Positions 25,001-38,311 of a DNA stretch of 64,000 nucleotides are shown one piece after another. Within the stretch, counting starts at the first letter, position 1; each line of letters starts with the position of its first letter. The notes below the pieces were generated by a model. It was not told where the DNA came from, did no database searches, and worked only from the letters and a program-made list of their open reading frames with translations. This stretch comes from Triplophysa rosa. Lineage: Eukaryota > Chordata > Actinopteri > Cypriniformes > Nemacheilidae. The translations under genes and the position numbers were made by a program. Where the stretch lies: positions 14,752,165-14,816,164 of the forward strand of contig NC_079912.1 in NCBI RefSeq assembly GCF_024868665.1, read 5' to 3'.

Positions 25001-28000
25001 CCCTTTTAAAATGTGTTTTAAACATTTATGAAAGCTTTTAAGGTTTAAAGACTGGCCACATCAGGCGACTTCTGTGGTGCAGTAAATTGTTGAAAATCCT
25101 AATAGGAAAATAAATCCCATCCAATAAATCCCAATCCTGTTTCAACATCTGTATAACCTCAAGCAGAGGAAGAAGATGCTGTTTCTTTCTTTCCTTGACA
25201 TTTTATGGGGTGGGATACTCATGTTCCAAACCTAGGTGGTTTCAACCAACATATAGATAAATATATGTTTTGACACCTGTCTAAAAGTATGCTCAGTTTT
25301 CCTATTCTAACTGCTGTCGTTTACTCTTTCCAGCATAAAAAACACTACGCCTAAAGTGGGCGCTGAAGAGACCCATAACGCCATTCGCCGGGCGTTCGAT
25401 GTGTGGCAGAGTGTCACGCCGCTGCGGTTCGAGGCCGTGCCCTACAGCGACCTGGAACGCAACAAGAAAGACGTGGATATTACTATCATTTTCGCCTCAG
25501 GTTTCCATGGCGACAGCTCACCCTTCGATGGAGAAGGTGGTTTTCTTGCGCATGCGTACTTCCCCGGGCCGGGGATCGGAGGAGACACACATTTCGATTC
25601 GGATGAGCCGTGGACGTTGGGGAATCCTAACCATGACGGTATGTAAACCGGTTTATATCAGTCACTATTCATGTTGGTGAATTCATCTTAAAGATGCTAC
25701 CGGTGGCTTGTTGTGTATTTTCTTCGAGCACCTTAATGCAAGTGTACTATATCGTAATGTGAGTTTTTCATTGATTTTAGATTTGCTCACTCCTTAATGG
25801 CATGTAAAAGCAAAATAAAGTCGTTTTGTTTGTGGTTTGAAGTCTGAATTGCTTGTGACGTTCTGTTGGATAAAAGGATGGCTAAATGACTCAATTGAAT
25901 GTAAATGTGGGTGTTCGTAGGCCAGCTTAAGCAACAGGTCACCAGACTTTAGCTCTGAGATCGGGTTGTCTCTGATGCTGTAAACTCTCAGTTGGGGGCG
26001 TGTCCGAAAGTATGATTTGCTCAGAATATATGGTGTGGGCGGAGCAAGATGCTATTAATCCTGCTACAGTCATCAGTTCAGCTGTCAATATAAAAAAACA
26101 GCCCGCTGCTCTCCACCTCTATCAAGTCACTATATCTTTCCTCTCCACCTCATCTCACTGCCATCTATCTGTCCCTCCTCCACCAGATCTCACTCCATTT
26201 ATTGCTTCTCACACTTTTAATAGGTTGTTTGCAATCACGTGGTTTTATGACACGCGAGGCGCGGCTGGAGGGCAGTAAGTGATTTTCCTCCATAGGAATT
26301 CACTATCACAAACTAAAAGTACCTATGTTTAACGACCTGAACAACGACCAGGTAAGCCCAAATTTCTGTCAAATCTTACTTGTAATTAACACTAGCTTCC
26401 TTGAAAAGAATGAGCCCTTATTAAACGGATAAAGTGAAAAATCTTGCGTTAAGCGTTTCTTCCCCATAGAAGTCCATTATAAGGAAACGTACTATAACAA
26501 AATACCACGGAAAACCAAAATAAATACATTTGTTTATCACTGAAATCAAACATACATGTGATAACAGAAAAGTTTTATGTTCTCAGTGTGTCGCTGCCTT
26601 AAGCCACGTTATGTGGTTTCTTTATAATGAACTTCTATGAAGAACAAGCTTAACTTGAGGCTATTCTTATCCCGGGAGTAAGTGCTTGTTCTTTTAACAG
26701 TAGCTAGTGTTTATTACAATTAAGGTTTAAAAGAAATTTGGTTTTACGTGGTCGTTGTTTTGGTACGTTAAGCTGTTTCGTTATAATGGACTTATATGGG
26801 GGAAGAAATGCTTAAAGTCCCAGTGAAATTAAAAATGACAATTCTTATTTTTTCATGAAATATTGCAGCGTTTATAGTAAATAGCTTATTAATGTGGGTC
26901 ATTTTCTTTTTAAAATTAATGTACCTTCATAATCTTAATTTAAAATCTGAAAATGCACTTCCGCCCTGAAATGACTATCCATCTGAAATGACGTAAACTA
27001 GACGGCTTGGGCGGAGCATCTGTTAACTCCTCCCCTTCAATTGTCAGTCTGCTGCCAGTTTCATTTCAAAACCACGCAACAGCTGTTTTTACACATCCAA
27101 TCAATTTGCAGTGAAAAACGCTAGCCATGCCCACTAATTTTCTCCTTTGTAATTCCTTTTCACTCGGAAATTTGTCAGAATACAGAAGTAAAAACGATCG
27201 GTTCACGGGGACTTTAATTCAAGATTTATCACTTTATCCGTTTAATCAGGACTCGATCTTTGGAGCTAGTGTTCATGACAAGGTTCTTGAGCAGATTCAG
27301 GTTTACAACTTTTTTTTATCTCCGTTTCTCAGTCAGTACTCGCATTTGCCCCCTTCATGAACATCAACTTTTGCTACACAATAAAAACACCTTTCATGGT
27401 TTGATCGATTTGAACAGTCAAAAACGACGCAAAACACAGGTATTTTGAGTTTGTTATAGTAAATTCCTATGGAGAAAATCACTTGCTGCCCTCCATCGGC
27501 ACTTCGCGCAGTGCTGTGACGTCATGTGCAAACAACGTATTTGGCTGTTATACAGCTTTGCTTGTAGGTATTCTCTCTCTCTCTCTAAAAAATTACTTAA
27601 GTTTATTTGTAAAAACAGATAACTGTTTTTTCATTATTTTCTTATTATGTTATAATGTTTTTATTGTGTTTTATTGTATCAGTTAGCTATATTTTTTGAG
27701 TTACTATTACTTAATCCAAACCATGATTTTTAAAATTGAGTTTTTGCAAATTAACTCTTGATATGTATATAACTGTGCATACGACAAATGTAATCTTGAA
27801 TCACAATGAAAAAACAAAATGGCAACCCGCATAAAAAATGCTGTACTATAGTAAGCTGTAGATGTAGGGTGAATTCTTGTCCGACAGTCATCTCAAGGCT
27901 TAACATGTCAGAATTGACCTGAAAACACCCTATATTAGAATTGTATTTATATATTTTTTAATACAGAAAATACTTTTTAAATATTTTTGGCTTTAAATTA

Positions 28001-31000
28001 TTGCACCATTATCTTAGAAACAATCCTGTCACTACACTGCCAGACGCTTTCGTTCTGTTGACATGCAGCGGGGGATTCCAGCTCTCGAGGCCATTGCGTT
28101 CTCCCTCACGTGAGCCGACACTTCCACCGTCTGGCTGTGGACATCCTGTTTAACTTCCTGCCCTCAGTCTCTGTGACATGAAAGCGAGTTGGGCTGTAAG
28201 TAGGTCAGGAGAGTTGTGTGTTAAAGAGGAAGTGACAGGGATTCTGGGAGCATAATAAGGGGTTAGCAGGACAAATGACACATAGAAGCACATTTATTTG
28301 TCCCGCTGGTCTCTGTTTTAAAATTCTCACCTTGTTCTCACGTTCTGCTTATATCTCCTTCAGAAGAACATTGCTGGGCCATAGAAGTGTGTGTGTGTGA
28401 AGGAGAGTGGTTCAGCACCTCACAGCAGGAACAATCTCCTGTTCTCATTCGAGGCTAAGAGAAAAACAGATTGTCTGTGATGATGAAGGTGAAATACACA
28501 GGATAGAGCTATAAAAACATTTTTTTGTGTGTACAACTGCAGCTACGGTGTTGAGGGAGCATTCAACAATTTAAACGAATAAGCCACTTAAAAAGTTACG
28601 CATTAAGCAAATCCGAAATGTTGGCCAATAAGCAACCACAACACATTATAGCAATGCTGTAGCAACATCCTGACAACCACCCACAATACCTTAGACATCC
28701 TAGTTTGGTACGGCCACGTACCAGTTACTTTTCCTTCAAAAAATGTACAAATCTTGTTTTATCTACCGCTGCCTTCTTAAGCAAATAAGAAAAACGATCA
28801 TTTTTGGCTGCAATACGACTGTAACAGCCAGGCACACTACCTAAAGATTGAACTCCTAAAACAAGATATGCAGCCATTGTTTTATTTTTACCAAAATGTC
28901 CCCAGGGGAGAACGATGGATTCCGACAGATCCCAGAGTTTTTCGCACCTTTAAGTTGATGCGATAACATCAGTACAGTGGAAAATATGAAACGTTCATGT
29001 GGCTGCATTCATGCAGGAAATTAAAATTCCAGAGCGATATTTTCTCTCCCTCACCCAAATCAGGGTGAGACGGGGTTCGCAGGGTTAGAAAAACAATCAG
29101 GAGTGAGAGGAATGGCCAGAATGTCTCATGAATCAGAATCGCTTGAATAATTTAACGATCTCAACTACGTATGCGGTGAAAAAGTTTAGTCACGCTTGTT
29201 GGGCCGTCCATGAGAGCGAGTTGGATTTTTGTTCATGTTAGAGTGATAATAGTGAATAAAACGAATGATTTTTGACTGCAGGAAGCGGGACTGTTATAAA
29301 TTGTATCTCAAGATGGGCCAGTTGGATGTCAACCTACAAAAGTGAGGTGTGTGTTTCTGTATGTATTGTTGATAAGTGTAACAAAACTACATTAATATAT
29401 AAACCAGGGGTGATTCAATATACCGCTATGGCCAATAACCGTGATATTAATTACCTTCATTATTGATATTGTGATAATACAACACACAGTGCCAGTATCT
29501 GGTTGACTAGTAGGTGGTAGTGAGTCATTGGCCAAAAATTACACACAAAATTAACTCAATTAAAGATTAATTTTGACAGATAACATAATTTATTTATTTT
29601 AATGACAATCAAAACCGTGATAATATCATGCATTTTTGGGTCACAAAAACCGTGTAGTCATAATCTAAAAATGGGACAGCCATAGTACTTTATAGCTGTG
29701 CGGTAAATACAAGACAAGAAACAAAATGTATTTTTATCATTTTTATGGTACGTGATTCACTGGTACATTACTTTTATAATCTTTCAACAAAATATATGAA
29801 CTTTTGAAATGTCTTTTTGCTGACCTTATCTAATTTTGTGAGAAAAACAAAACCCACCAATAACTGTAGACTAACATCTATGATCCAATCAAAATATTAT
29901 ATTTGATCTAATATTTACTATTTTTGCACTATAGAGAGTTGGTCATTTCATTTCACTATAAGTTGTATACTTGTACAGTCAAACCAAAAATTATTCAGAC
30001 ACCAGATATAATTTGTTATATTTTTACTAGTGGGTGCAGGACACTGTAGTTCATTTATGTAAGTGAGGATAGCAGAATAAAGTAAACTGTGACATATAAT
30101 ACCCAAAAAATCTTTATACAGTGGATTACGACTGAAATTAATTAAAATTTGGGACCAAATTTTCAGATACTTTGCTTTTTTCTTTTGCTTAAGTGTTTTT
30201 TCTTGAATTGGTATTGGTAATGTGCCTTTTACACCACAGACTGAACAAAATGAAGCATGGTTTAGTAATCGGTTGCCATAATTTGGTATTATCTAAGTGT
30301 GTACTTCAATTTAACAGCTGACAGCTATTCAACCTAATTAATTTGTGAGACAGTCTAACAGAAGAATGGCCAAAACCAGTGAAATATCATCTGATCTTAA
30401 AGGAAAGGTAATCAAATTCTACAAGGAGGGCATTTCAAACAGAATTACAGTATAGCGAATAAACTGTGATAACGTGAGAAATGTTGAAGGTGTCTGAATA
30501 AATTTGACTGTATAACTTTGAATAAATCTCGAATATATCCATTAAAACCAATACAAATTCCTATAAAACCATTACAACTTCTATGTTTTTTTTCAGCAGG
30601 GGAAATGAAAAGGTCGATGGTTTTAATGGAAAAAGCTAATGGTTCATAATGGTGTTTTAATGGAAACCATTGGAATTTCTGTAATGGTTTCTGTTGGGTT
30701 TCTATTGTTTTTTTCAGCAGGGACAACTTCCTTAATGGTTTCTATGGTTTTTTTCAGCAGGGAAAACAGAATCCAATTATGAAGGGTTTTGTATTGGTTT
30801 TAATGGAAACTGTAATGGTTCTACTGGTATGTGATGGATTCTATTGGTGGGATGATAAATCCTATTGGAAAAATGACCAAAACACACTACAAAAAGAATT
30901 TTGTACTGGTTTTAATGGAAAAAGCTTATGGTTCATAATGGTATTTTCATGGAAACCATTAGAATTTCTGTAATGGTTTTTGTTGGGTTTCTATTGTTTT

Positions 31001-34000
31001 TTTCAGCAGAGTTATGAAATATCCCAGCATCCTTACTATGCGCAACAACTAAACCGTTTATGAAAAATCGATACGTGTTATGTTGTTTATAGTTTGTAGT
31101 GGTTTTAATGGCCTGCAGTGCTGTATGATCCATATCCTCTATGTGTAAGGAGAGATTCATGCTGGTACACACCAGGTCTGCTCTCAAAATAGGCTCTCAC
31201 CCACCGACTGAAGCATTAGCATTCCATGTGGGTAGCAGAAGCGCCTTCCGCCAGCACAGCCTGCCTCCCTCTCTCTCTCTTTTTCTCTCGCTTTCTCTCA
31301 AACCACTCTTTCCATTCAAAATTTGCCTCACACAGCAGAGCGGCGTAAAGCCGGGAAAGCTTGACCCGTGTGCGTGTGTTAAATACTGTCCTTACAGTCC
31401 TTTTTTTAATAAAATATGATAAGGAGGTTTAGGACAGGAGAGCTGGGACAGGAGAAGAGGAGATTTAGGACAGAGAGCCGTAGATGACGGAACAGCTGGT
31501 CTCTCCACAATGCCTCATCTGTTCACAGGCACCAGATTATTTTTTCACACCGATGAGTGAACCTGAATCTGATCTCCCCTGGAATCAGCCGCGGGTAACA
31601 GAAGAATGCCAGGAATCTGAGGACTCCATCTCGCTATCTTTCACTCTTGCCCTCTTTCTCCGTTTTTTGATCCAATTACTCAGGCCTTTTCGACAGGCTA
31701 CAAAAGCGTTCTTTTTTCCCAGCATTAATGTTTTCAATTACCACTCTTGCTGAAATGAAGACTAATAATGTTTCTAATTAGCAGGAATTCTATCGATTAG
31801 ATGTGCAACAGTGAAAATTTGGTCTTTATTTACTGAACCGCCGTTCTGTCATATAATGGAAGTGAATGGGGACTGGGGCTGTCAAGCTTCAGGTTGAAAA
31901 CAAACGACCATAAAAGAGTCATAAAAGTGGCTGTCATGCATTCAATTCCAATTTCAAAGTAAAGCTTACTTTTCCATTATTTTAAATATCTTCTTTGTTT
32001 TTTATTATCATTTTGAAGCTTGACGGCTCCAGTCCCCATTCACTTCCATGTTACGCAAAAGAGCGGCTGGGATATTGTTTTAAAAATCGACTTTAACAAC
32101 CAGTCTTGCTGTTTTTGAAGCTGCCGTAGCTTGATGCTCTCAGTAGCATATGTTTGCAAGGTATCTGTCTGCTTTGTTAACTGAAGAGCCAGCAAGGGTT
32201 TGCTCATGCGGTGTGTTAGCACCGCAGGTCTGTTTATAAGGCAAGCTAGCAGGGTGCAATGGGTTGTGTTAACAGGATGTAGAGTTAACAGCCTGTTAAT
32301 GGGATATGTTAGCACAGAATAACATTGACCTGGTCTATATGTAGAGCTTCCTTGCAGGGTGTAATGACTTGTGCTAGTGGGGTGTTGAACACAAAATTGA
32401 ATAAGCAATTAAAAATGGCAGATTAGCATAAAACTGGGGCTCTGGAAATGGCAGAGACTAGTAGACAGATCTTATCACATGGTACCCGTGTGTTTCTGGT
32501 CAAGATGTAGTATGTTGTCAGTCTTCATCTGAACAGGAAAAAAGAGGAAAGATTTCCAAAGAGGAAATCTGTCTGGGATATAAGATTGGTGTGACTTGTC
32601 CCAAGGTATCCTGACTTGTGTGTAGTGGGGTTTTTTTGCTTTTCTTTTAAAAAAGCCTTCCTTCCGTCTTCCTGACTGATTGTTTTTCTCTGAGGAATAA
32701 CTTGTGATGTCATACACAAGTTATTCCTTATCCTTTACAGGCTGATGAATCTTTGAAAGTTCATCAAAGATCTGACTTCATTTGTTCTCTTTCATGAATA
32801 ATATCCATACAGTGAACTGCAGGAAGGCTTGTCAGTCATTTCCAGCGGTGTGGGATGATCCACTTAGACATTTCCTGTCTCGTGTTTGGAATTAAGCGGA
32901 TACTCCATCAGCTCTGTCATTTGTAATCAGAGCCCGGGTCTCTGGAGCTCTGCGTGTGTGAGGCCGTGTAAGCTTGATGTGGACAATCTATTATATAATC
33001 ATAAGACACATCAACAAAAGTGTTTCATTGAATGATTTGTGTTATTTTGGGCAAGATACTGCCATATTTTTTTCAAATGGAGTACTATGGTATCAACATG
33101 GTATTTTTAAAGTTCATAAATATAGTAATCATTTAGGACTTGTTTGGTGTACCGTAGTATTACAACCTGGTAGGCGTAAAGGGATTGTTCATCAAAAAAT
33201 GAAAAAAATTCATCATTTACTCATTGACTTGTAATTTCAAACCTGTATGATTTTCTTTCTTCTCCAGAACATAAAAGAAGATATTTTGAAGAATGTTGGT
33301 AAACCCCCATTGACTTCCACTGTTTGGACAAAACCACTTCTAGAAGAAATAGAAAAAAATCGTACCGATTTGGAATGACATGTCAATGAGTAAATCATGC
33401 TTTTTTTCAGGTTTTGAATGTCATGAGGGTAAATAAATAATGACACATTTTTTCTTTTTGGGTGAACTATCCCTTTAAGAGAATCATAAGGAACTTGATT
33501 TGTTTTCGATTCCACTTAAAGATTATTGTCTTAATAATTATATAAATGGTTTGTTTTGTCATTTTAAAGCGGCCCTAACACACGCGGTTTCTGCCAATCT
33601 CATATTAATCTTGAGTACCTATAGAGTAGTATTGCATACTTTGTATCTTCGAAGAGTATTTAGTTTGATCACATTTATAAAAGATAGATACAGCTGTACG
33701 ATTATTTCCGAAAGCATACGGCGCGTGCGGGGGGGAGGGGTAGGCTGAACTAAAGCACGTGCGCACCCATTGCCAACAAAACACAGACATCAGTTTCACT
33801 CACCGCATACGGTTCATGTCCGCCATCTTTTAGCGCTTGGACGGCTCCATATATCAGTTTCAAACGATCTCCAAATCCAGCGTTATATCCACCGTTTATA
33901 TAACATTCATCACCCAAATGCAGTGAACAAACAAACACCTGAACTTCGCGAACGTATGCTCTCTCTCTCCTGCACATGAGTGAAAGTGATGTCTGCGCAT

Positions 34001-37000
34001 GCTCCTTCTCCTGCTCTCCTTGCTGCCGCGTGCTTTTCCAATAACGCACTAAGAAAAACAGTTTTATATGTTCGAAAAAAACTTTCCAAAACCTGTACGA
34101 TCGCTGGGGGAGTGTATCGAGCACAGAAATACTATGTAATGACAAGTAGACCATGTTAAGCATGAGAAGACGGCACGTTTAACATTGTAAAGAAGTCAGA
34201 ATGCATGACACACCGTTGCACCACCCCTTTAAGGCAAAAAGAAAGAAAATATCTTGTCAGTAGCCTGTGGAATGATGAGATCATTTCAGCGTCCAGCAGA
34301 ACTGTAATAACTCTCAAATAAATAGTATTATATAACTCTTGCCAAAACAGAGTATTACCTGCTCACATTTATTGCATCTAGCATCATCACAGTCTTTATT
34401 ATCTCGCCTCAACCCATATTCAGCTTTCAGATTGTCTGAGTCATGCCATGAACAGAGGCGGAATAAATGCATTTAGACAGAAATCTATAATGCCGAAAAC
34501 AGTGTCTGGGACTCTGAAAGCTGATTGTTGCGCATGCTTACAGTGACATCACAGTGTATTTCATCAGCACCTCTGATTCAGAAAGGTCAATCGGGTTAGG
34601 ATTTAGGACGGTTTAGCATCCATATGCATTTTAAAACCATTAAAAGAACTGAATATCGTATACGATATATTCGCCTTCCTAATTGGGATTAGTGTTCTTG
34701 GCAAACTGAGCAAATTCGTTTTATGTCTGTTTCCCATTTTTGTTTCATATACTTTTTTCTGTGAACTTGCCTCTCGGCTGTCTGCCTAATTACTCAGGTT
34801 CTTATGTAAGAGCTGTGACGTTCAGATGCCGCTGTTCTCGTGTGAACTTCTACGGAGCATCTCAGGAGACGTGGCTCTCAACTCAGATTAGCTGATATGA
34901 TCTCTTTTGCTAAAGCATTGCTATGAGGTACGTGGCTGACTGCTGGCCCACGTCAAAATAGGCCATTTCCAAGTCTCTGATATTCTGACTCAGATCCCTC
35001 TTTCTAAGGGATTTTAAGCCTTTTTGATTCAAAATTGTCAAAAAGACTGATCCGTTAGAAAAGTTTGGCGGACCTCAAGACATCATCATTTGAGGTGTCA
35101 TTTGTGTCCATGGACCAAAGAGTGCAGGATGAGCGAACGCCTATTAATTCAGACAGTCGCCTACTTTCTAGCCTACTACAAAGTGTGATTGCAGTTTTTC
35201 GCTCTCTTTTTTTATTCCCACTCCCACACCACTCATAAATTCTTAATATTGCTTCTGTGTTCCGAGTGTACACTATATTTTCCTTCTAGTTTTCTACCAA
35301 GCTGATCATTGTCTCTGATATCAGAGCTCTCACATGGTTCGTTCATTCGTTAGCATTTGATCAGTTGTGTTTTTCGGAACGTTCCGTAGTCACCAGCTTT
35401 GATGCAGGCGAATCCTCCCAGGCGAGCCGAAATAGACTGAAATACCCAGGAATGCAAAACATGCCATCTGATCTCCGTCTCCCACACCGGGCGGTTTAAA
35501 TAAAACACGAGGCGAATGAATAAAAATGCGTCTTCCTTATCTGCGCGCTGCGAAAAAAACGCTGTCAGTCCAAACGAGAGTTTGATGCAAGACCGAAAAA
35601 GTGAGTCACAGTGAGAAGCAACAACCGAAGAGGGCTGCTGATGTGGCCCGTATGGGCGTACTGTCCTCTGTGGTCCTTGGTTACAGACACATGACGTCTG
35701 TCGTGATTGGCTAACAGCCAGCGGCACCATTTTCCAGCCCGTTCCATTTCAGAATCATTACAGAGCGAGCCGGGTGGAGTTTTCCAGCACAGAGGGAAGA
35801 TGCTCAGCGTGGAGTTTTGATGCAGGGGCGTGTGGGGATGGGTTTGTACTGTAATAATTCCCAGCAGTAGCTGTGGTTTCTCTGGATGAGTTATTTTGGA
35901 GCGAAAATGGAGAGAGAGAACGGTTATGTCATGTGCACAGAACAACTGCACACACATACTGTATAAACACTGCCTTGATTTGAAATACATAAAACATATA
36001 GTTAGGTTTTTATTGCTCGGTGTATTCAGAAATATGATAATTGCTGTAAAAAACATGTCGCTATATTACATATCATGAATGCACTTAGTAGACGTTTTTA
36101 TCCAAAGCGAATTACGTTGCATTCAAGCTACATTATACATTTTTTATTAGTATGTGTGTTACCTTAGAATCAAAACCACAACCTTTATGTTGTGAATGCA
36201 ACGCTTTACAAGGTCAAGTTTCCAAAACGCATTTGCGGCCGCATTTACTGTTGAATTTTTTTATATTTTTGAGTAAAACAAGGTATTTTTTTTAAGGTAT
36301 ATTATTTATATATATATTTTAATAATGCATATTGCTGCTGTCCTTCTGAAACCTCATATCCCCATATTTTGTGATTTTTTTACATTTTAAATCTTTAATC
36401 ATTATTATTAGACACCCTTTATGTTTGTCACTGGGTTTTGCAAATATCTAACCAATAAAACATATTAAAAAGTGATTGTCAACTTGGATAACACAGTATG
36501 CATCATTTAAAAAGTACAGTATATGTAAAATTGGTGCTGCGAATGGTAGCAATATGTAACCATATTTTTTGTAAACAATAGATACGCTAAAAAGTTAATT
36601 CCTCAATTTCACAGCGATTTACTTTAGTGAACTTTTTTGTGTGTCTGCAGGGAACGATCTCTTCCTGGTGGCGGTGCACGAGCTGGGCCACGCGTTAGGC
36701 TTGGAGCACTCCAATGACCCCACTGCGATCATGGCCCCCTTCTATCAGTACATGGACACAGAGAACTTCAGACTGCCACATGATGATCTGCAGGGCATCC
36801 AGAAGATCTATGGTAAGACCTTCCATGTGTCTCAGGCCTGCGGGCAGTCGACATTCAAACAGAACATTCGAACCTCGTTTCCTCACACGTCCTTGCTCAT
36901 TAGCAGTGCTCGCTGAGAGTTTTTGGGCCTAGTGGATGTTACAACATCAAAATATTTGCATTGACCTACATTGAAGGAGAGACTCGAGTCCAGAAACAGA

Positions 37001-38277
37001 ATATAAAAAAATGAGGGTTGGCTCTTTTGGCCTGGGCCAATCAAAACATTAGGGCCTGTCAGGAACACGCTGGAACTAGTTTACTATAGCAACAGCATAG
37101 CAATGCAATACGTCAATGTTGTAAATTAAGAGTTTGGTTTCAAAATGAGATAACTCTGTTTTTTAAAAATTCATAAATCATGTTTTTTATTGTGCATTCC
37201 AATTAATATCAATAAAACTGCAGTTGGTTTGTTTTGATTTAAGCCATAATAACTAAAAAAAAATACAACTAACTAACACAATAAAACATGAAAAAACATG
37301 ATTTTTGAAAAGATTTAAAAACGGAGTTATCTCATTTTGGAACCAAACTCTTCATACATACTTCTTTAAGCTGAAAATAATATAGTATACGTTCAATCTA
37401 CTTTTTATGTGCTACAAGTATACTTGAAAGTACATGTTTATAAACTAAATATTGGGCCAAGTTAGTCCTAGGTATTTACATAGTACAATTACTATTATAC
37501 TAGTACTAGTTCTTACTACGTAAAGTATGTGAAGTTTACTTATTTTTGTTGTATAATGCATCATGGCACCACGTTTTTTTTTACTTTCTCATTAGAAAAC
37601 ATTCTACTTATTTATATTTTCCTTCTGCTACACCACCCCTTGAAAGTTTGGGAAGGGCATCTTTCCTTGACCCCTGTTGACCTCTGTTTTTTGGTCATCT
37701 GTTTTCCTCCCCCCCCCCCTTCTTTAATCGTAGCGGGGTGCGTCACCTTTCTACACACACAAACACAGGATGAGCCTATAGAGACCGTACAGGGTGGAGA
37801 TAGTCATGAACCTGACCCGTGTAGCATACGCACATTATTTTTTCTCTGTTAGGGATGAGCGATTGCACTTATTTTAATTCTGATCATGATGCCGGGTAGC
37901 CTATGAAAGTCACTCTTGGTAATATTGGTATCAATATTACAAAAATTAAAGAGCAAAATTGACAAAAATAAATTTTCAAAAACACAGAATTTTCTGATTT
38001 GAAGAATTTTATAATACCAGCCAATATTAATATCATTATGCAAGTTTACATTTATTTAACCAACATTTAACATTCTGTAGTTTTATGTTTATTTTATTAC
38101 GATATTATTTTATATTTTCATGCTAAATTATAGAAATTTATGCTAAATATACTATTTATATATTTATATTTACGTGCATTTTTATGTGAGGATCTCAGGT
38201 ATTCTAAATACAGCATCATTATCAAATGTATCAATAGTTCAGGATGGATTCCCCCATCCATACCTTGTACATCCATT

Positions 38278-38311
<34 letters not shown>

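Larger units (their letters stand above)
20410..25333 (+). other. mmp16: Intron 3 (4924 bp), repeat-rich
   Basis: It contains a MITE at 20866-20996, a palindromic element at 21218-21405, inverted TG/CG microsatellites at 21969-22394, a complete hAT element at 22666-23536 and a family M copy at 24635-24922. About 23.6-24.6 kb has overlapping minus-strand open frames with no recognisable domain. Confidence 0.85.
25639..36650 (+). other. mmp16: Intron 4 (about 11.0 kb), repeat-rich
   Basis: It contains a SINE tail fragment near 25860-25912, a large foldback with a nested MITE (26224-27538), a Tc1 remnant (29976-30510), a tandem repeat with acceptor-like motifs (30541-31011), a short foldback (31856-32049), a family M copy (33178-33480), a 0.67-kb element (33563-34232) and a reverse SINE (36070-36225). 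About 34.3-36.0 kb has long overlapping minus-strand open frames but no domain I recognise. Confidence 0.85.

Noticed and set aside
35350..36056. Two overlapping minus-strand frames (126 and 163 codons)
   Set aside because: Mutually overlapping, no motif, and no consistent splice sites; probably chance in a GC-richer part of intron 4.
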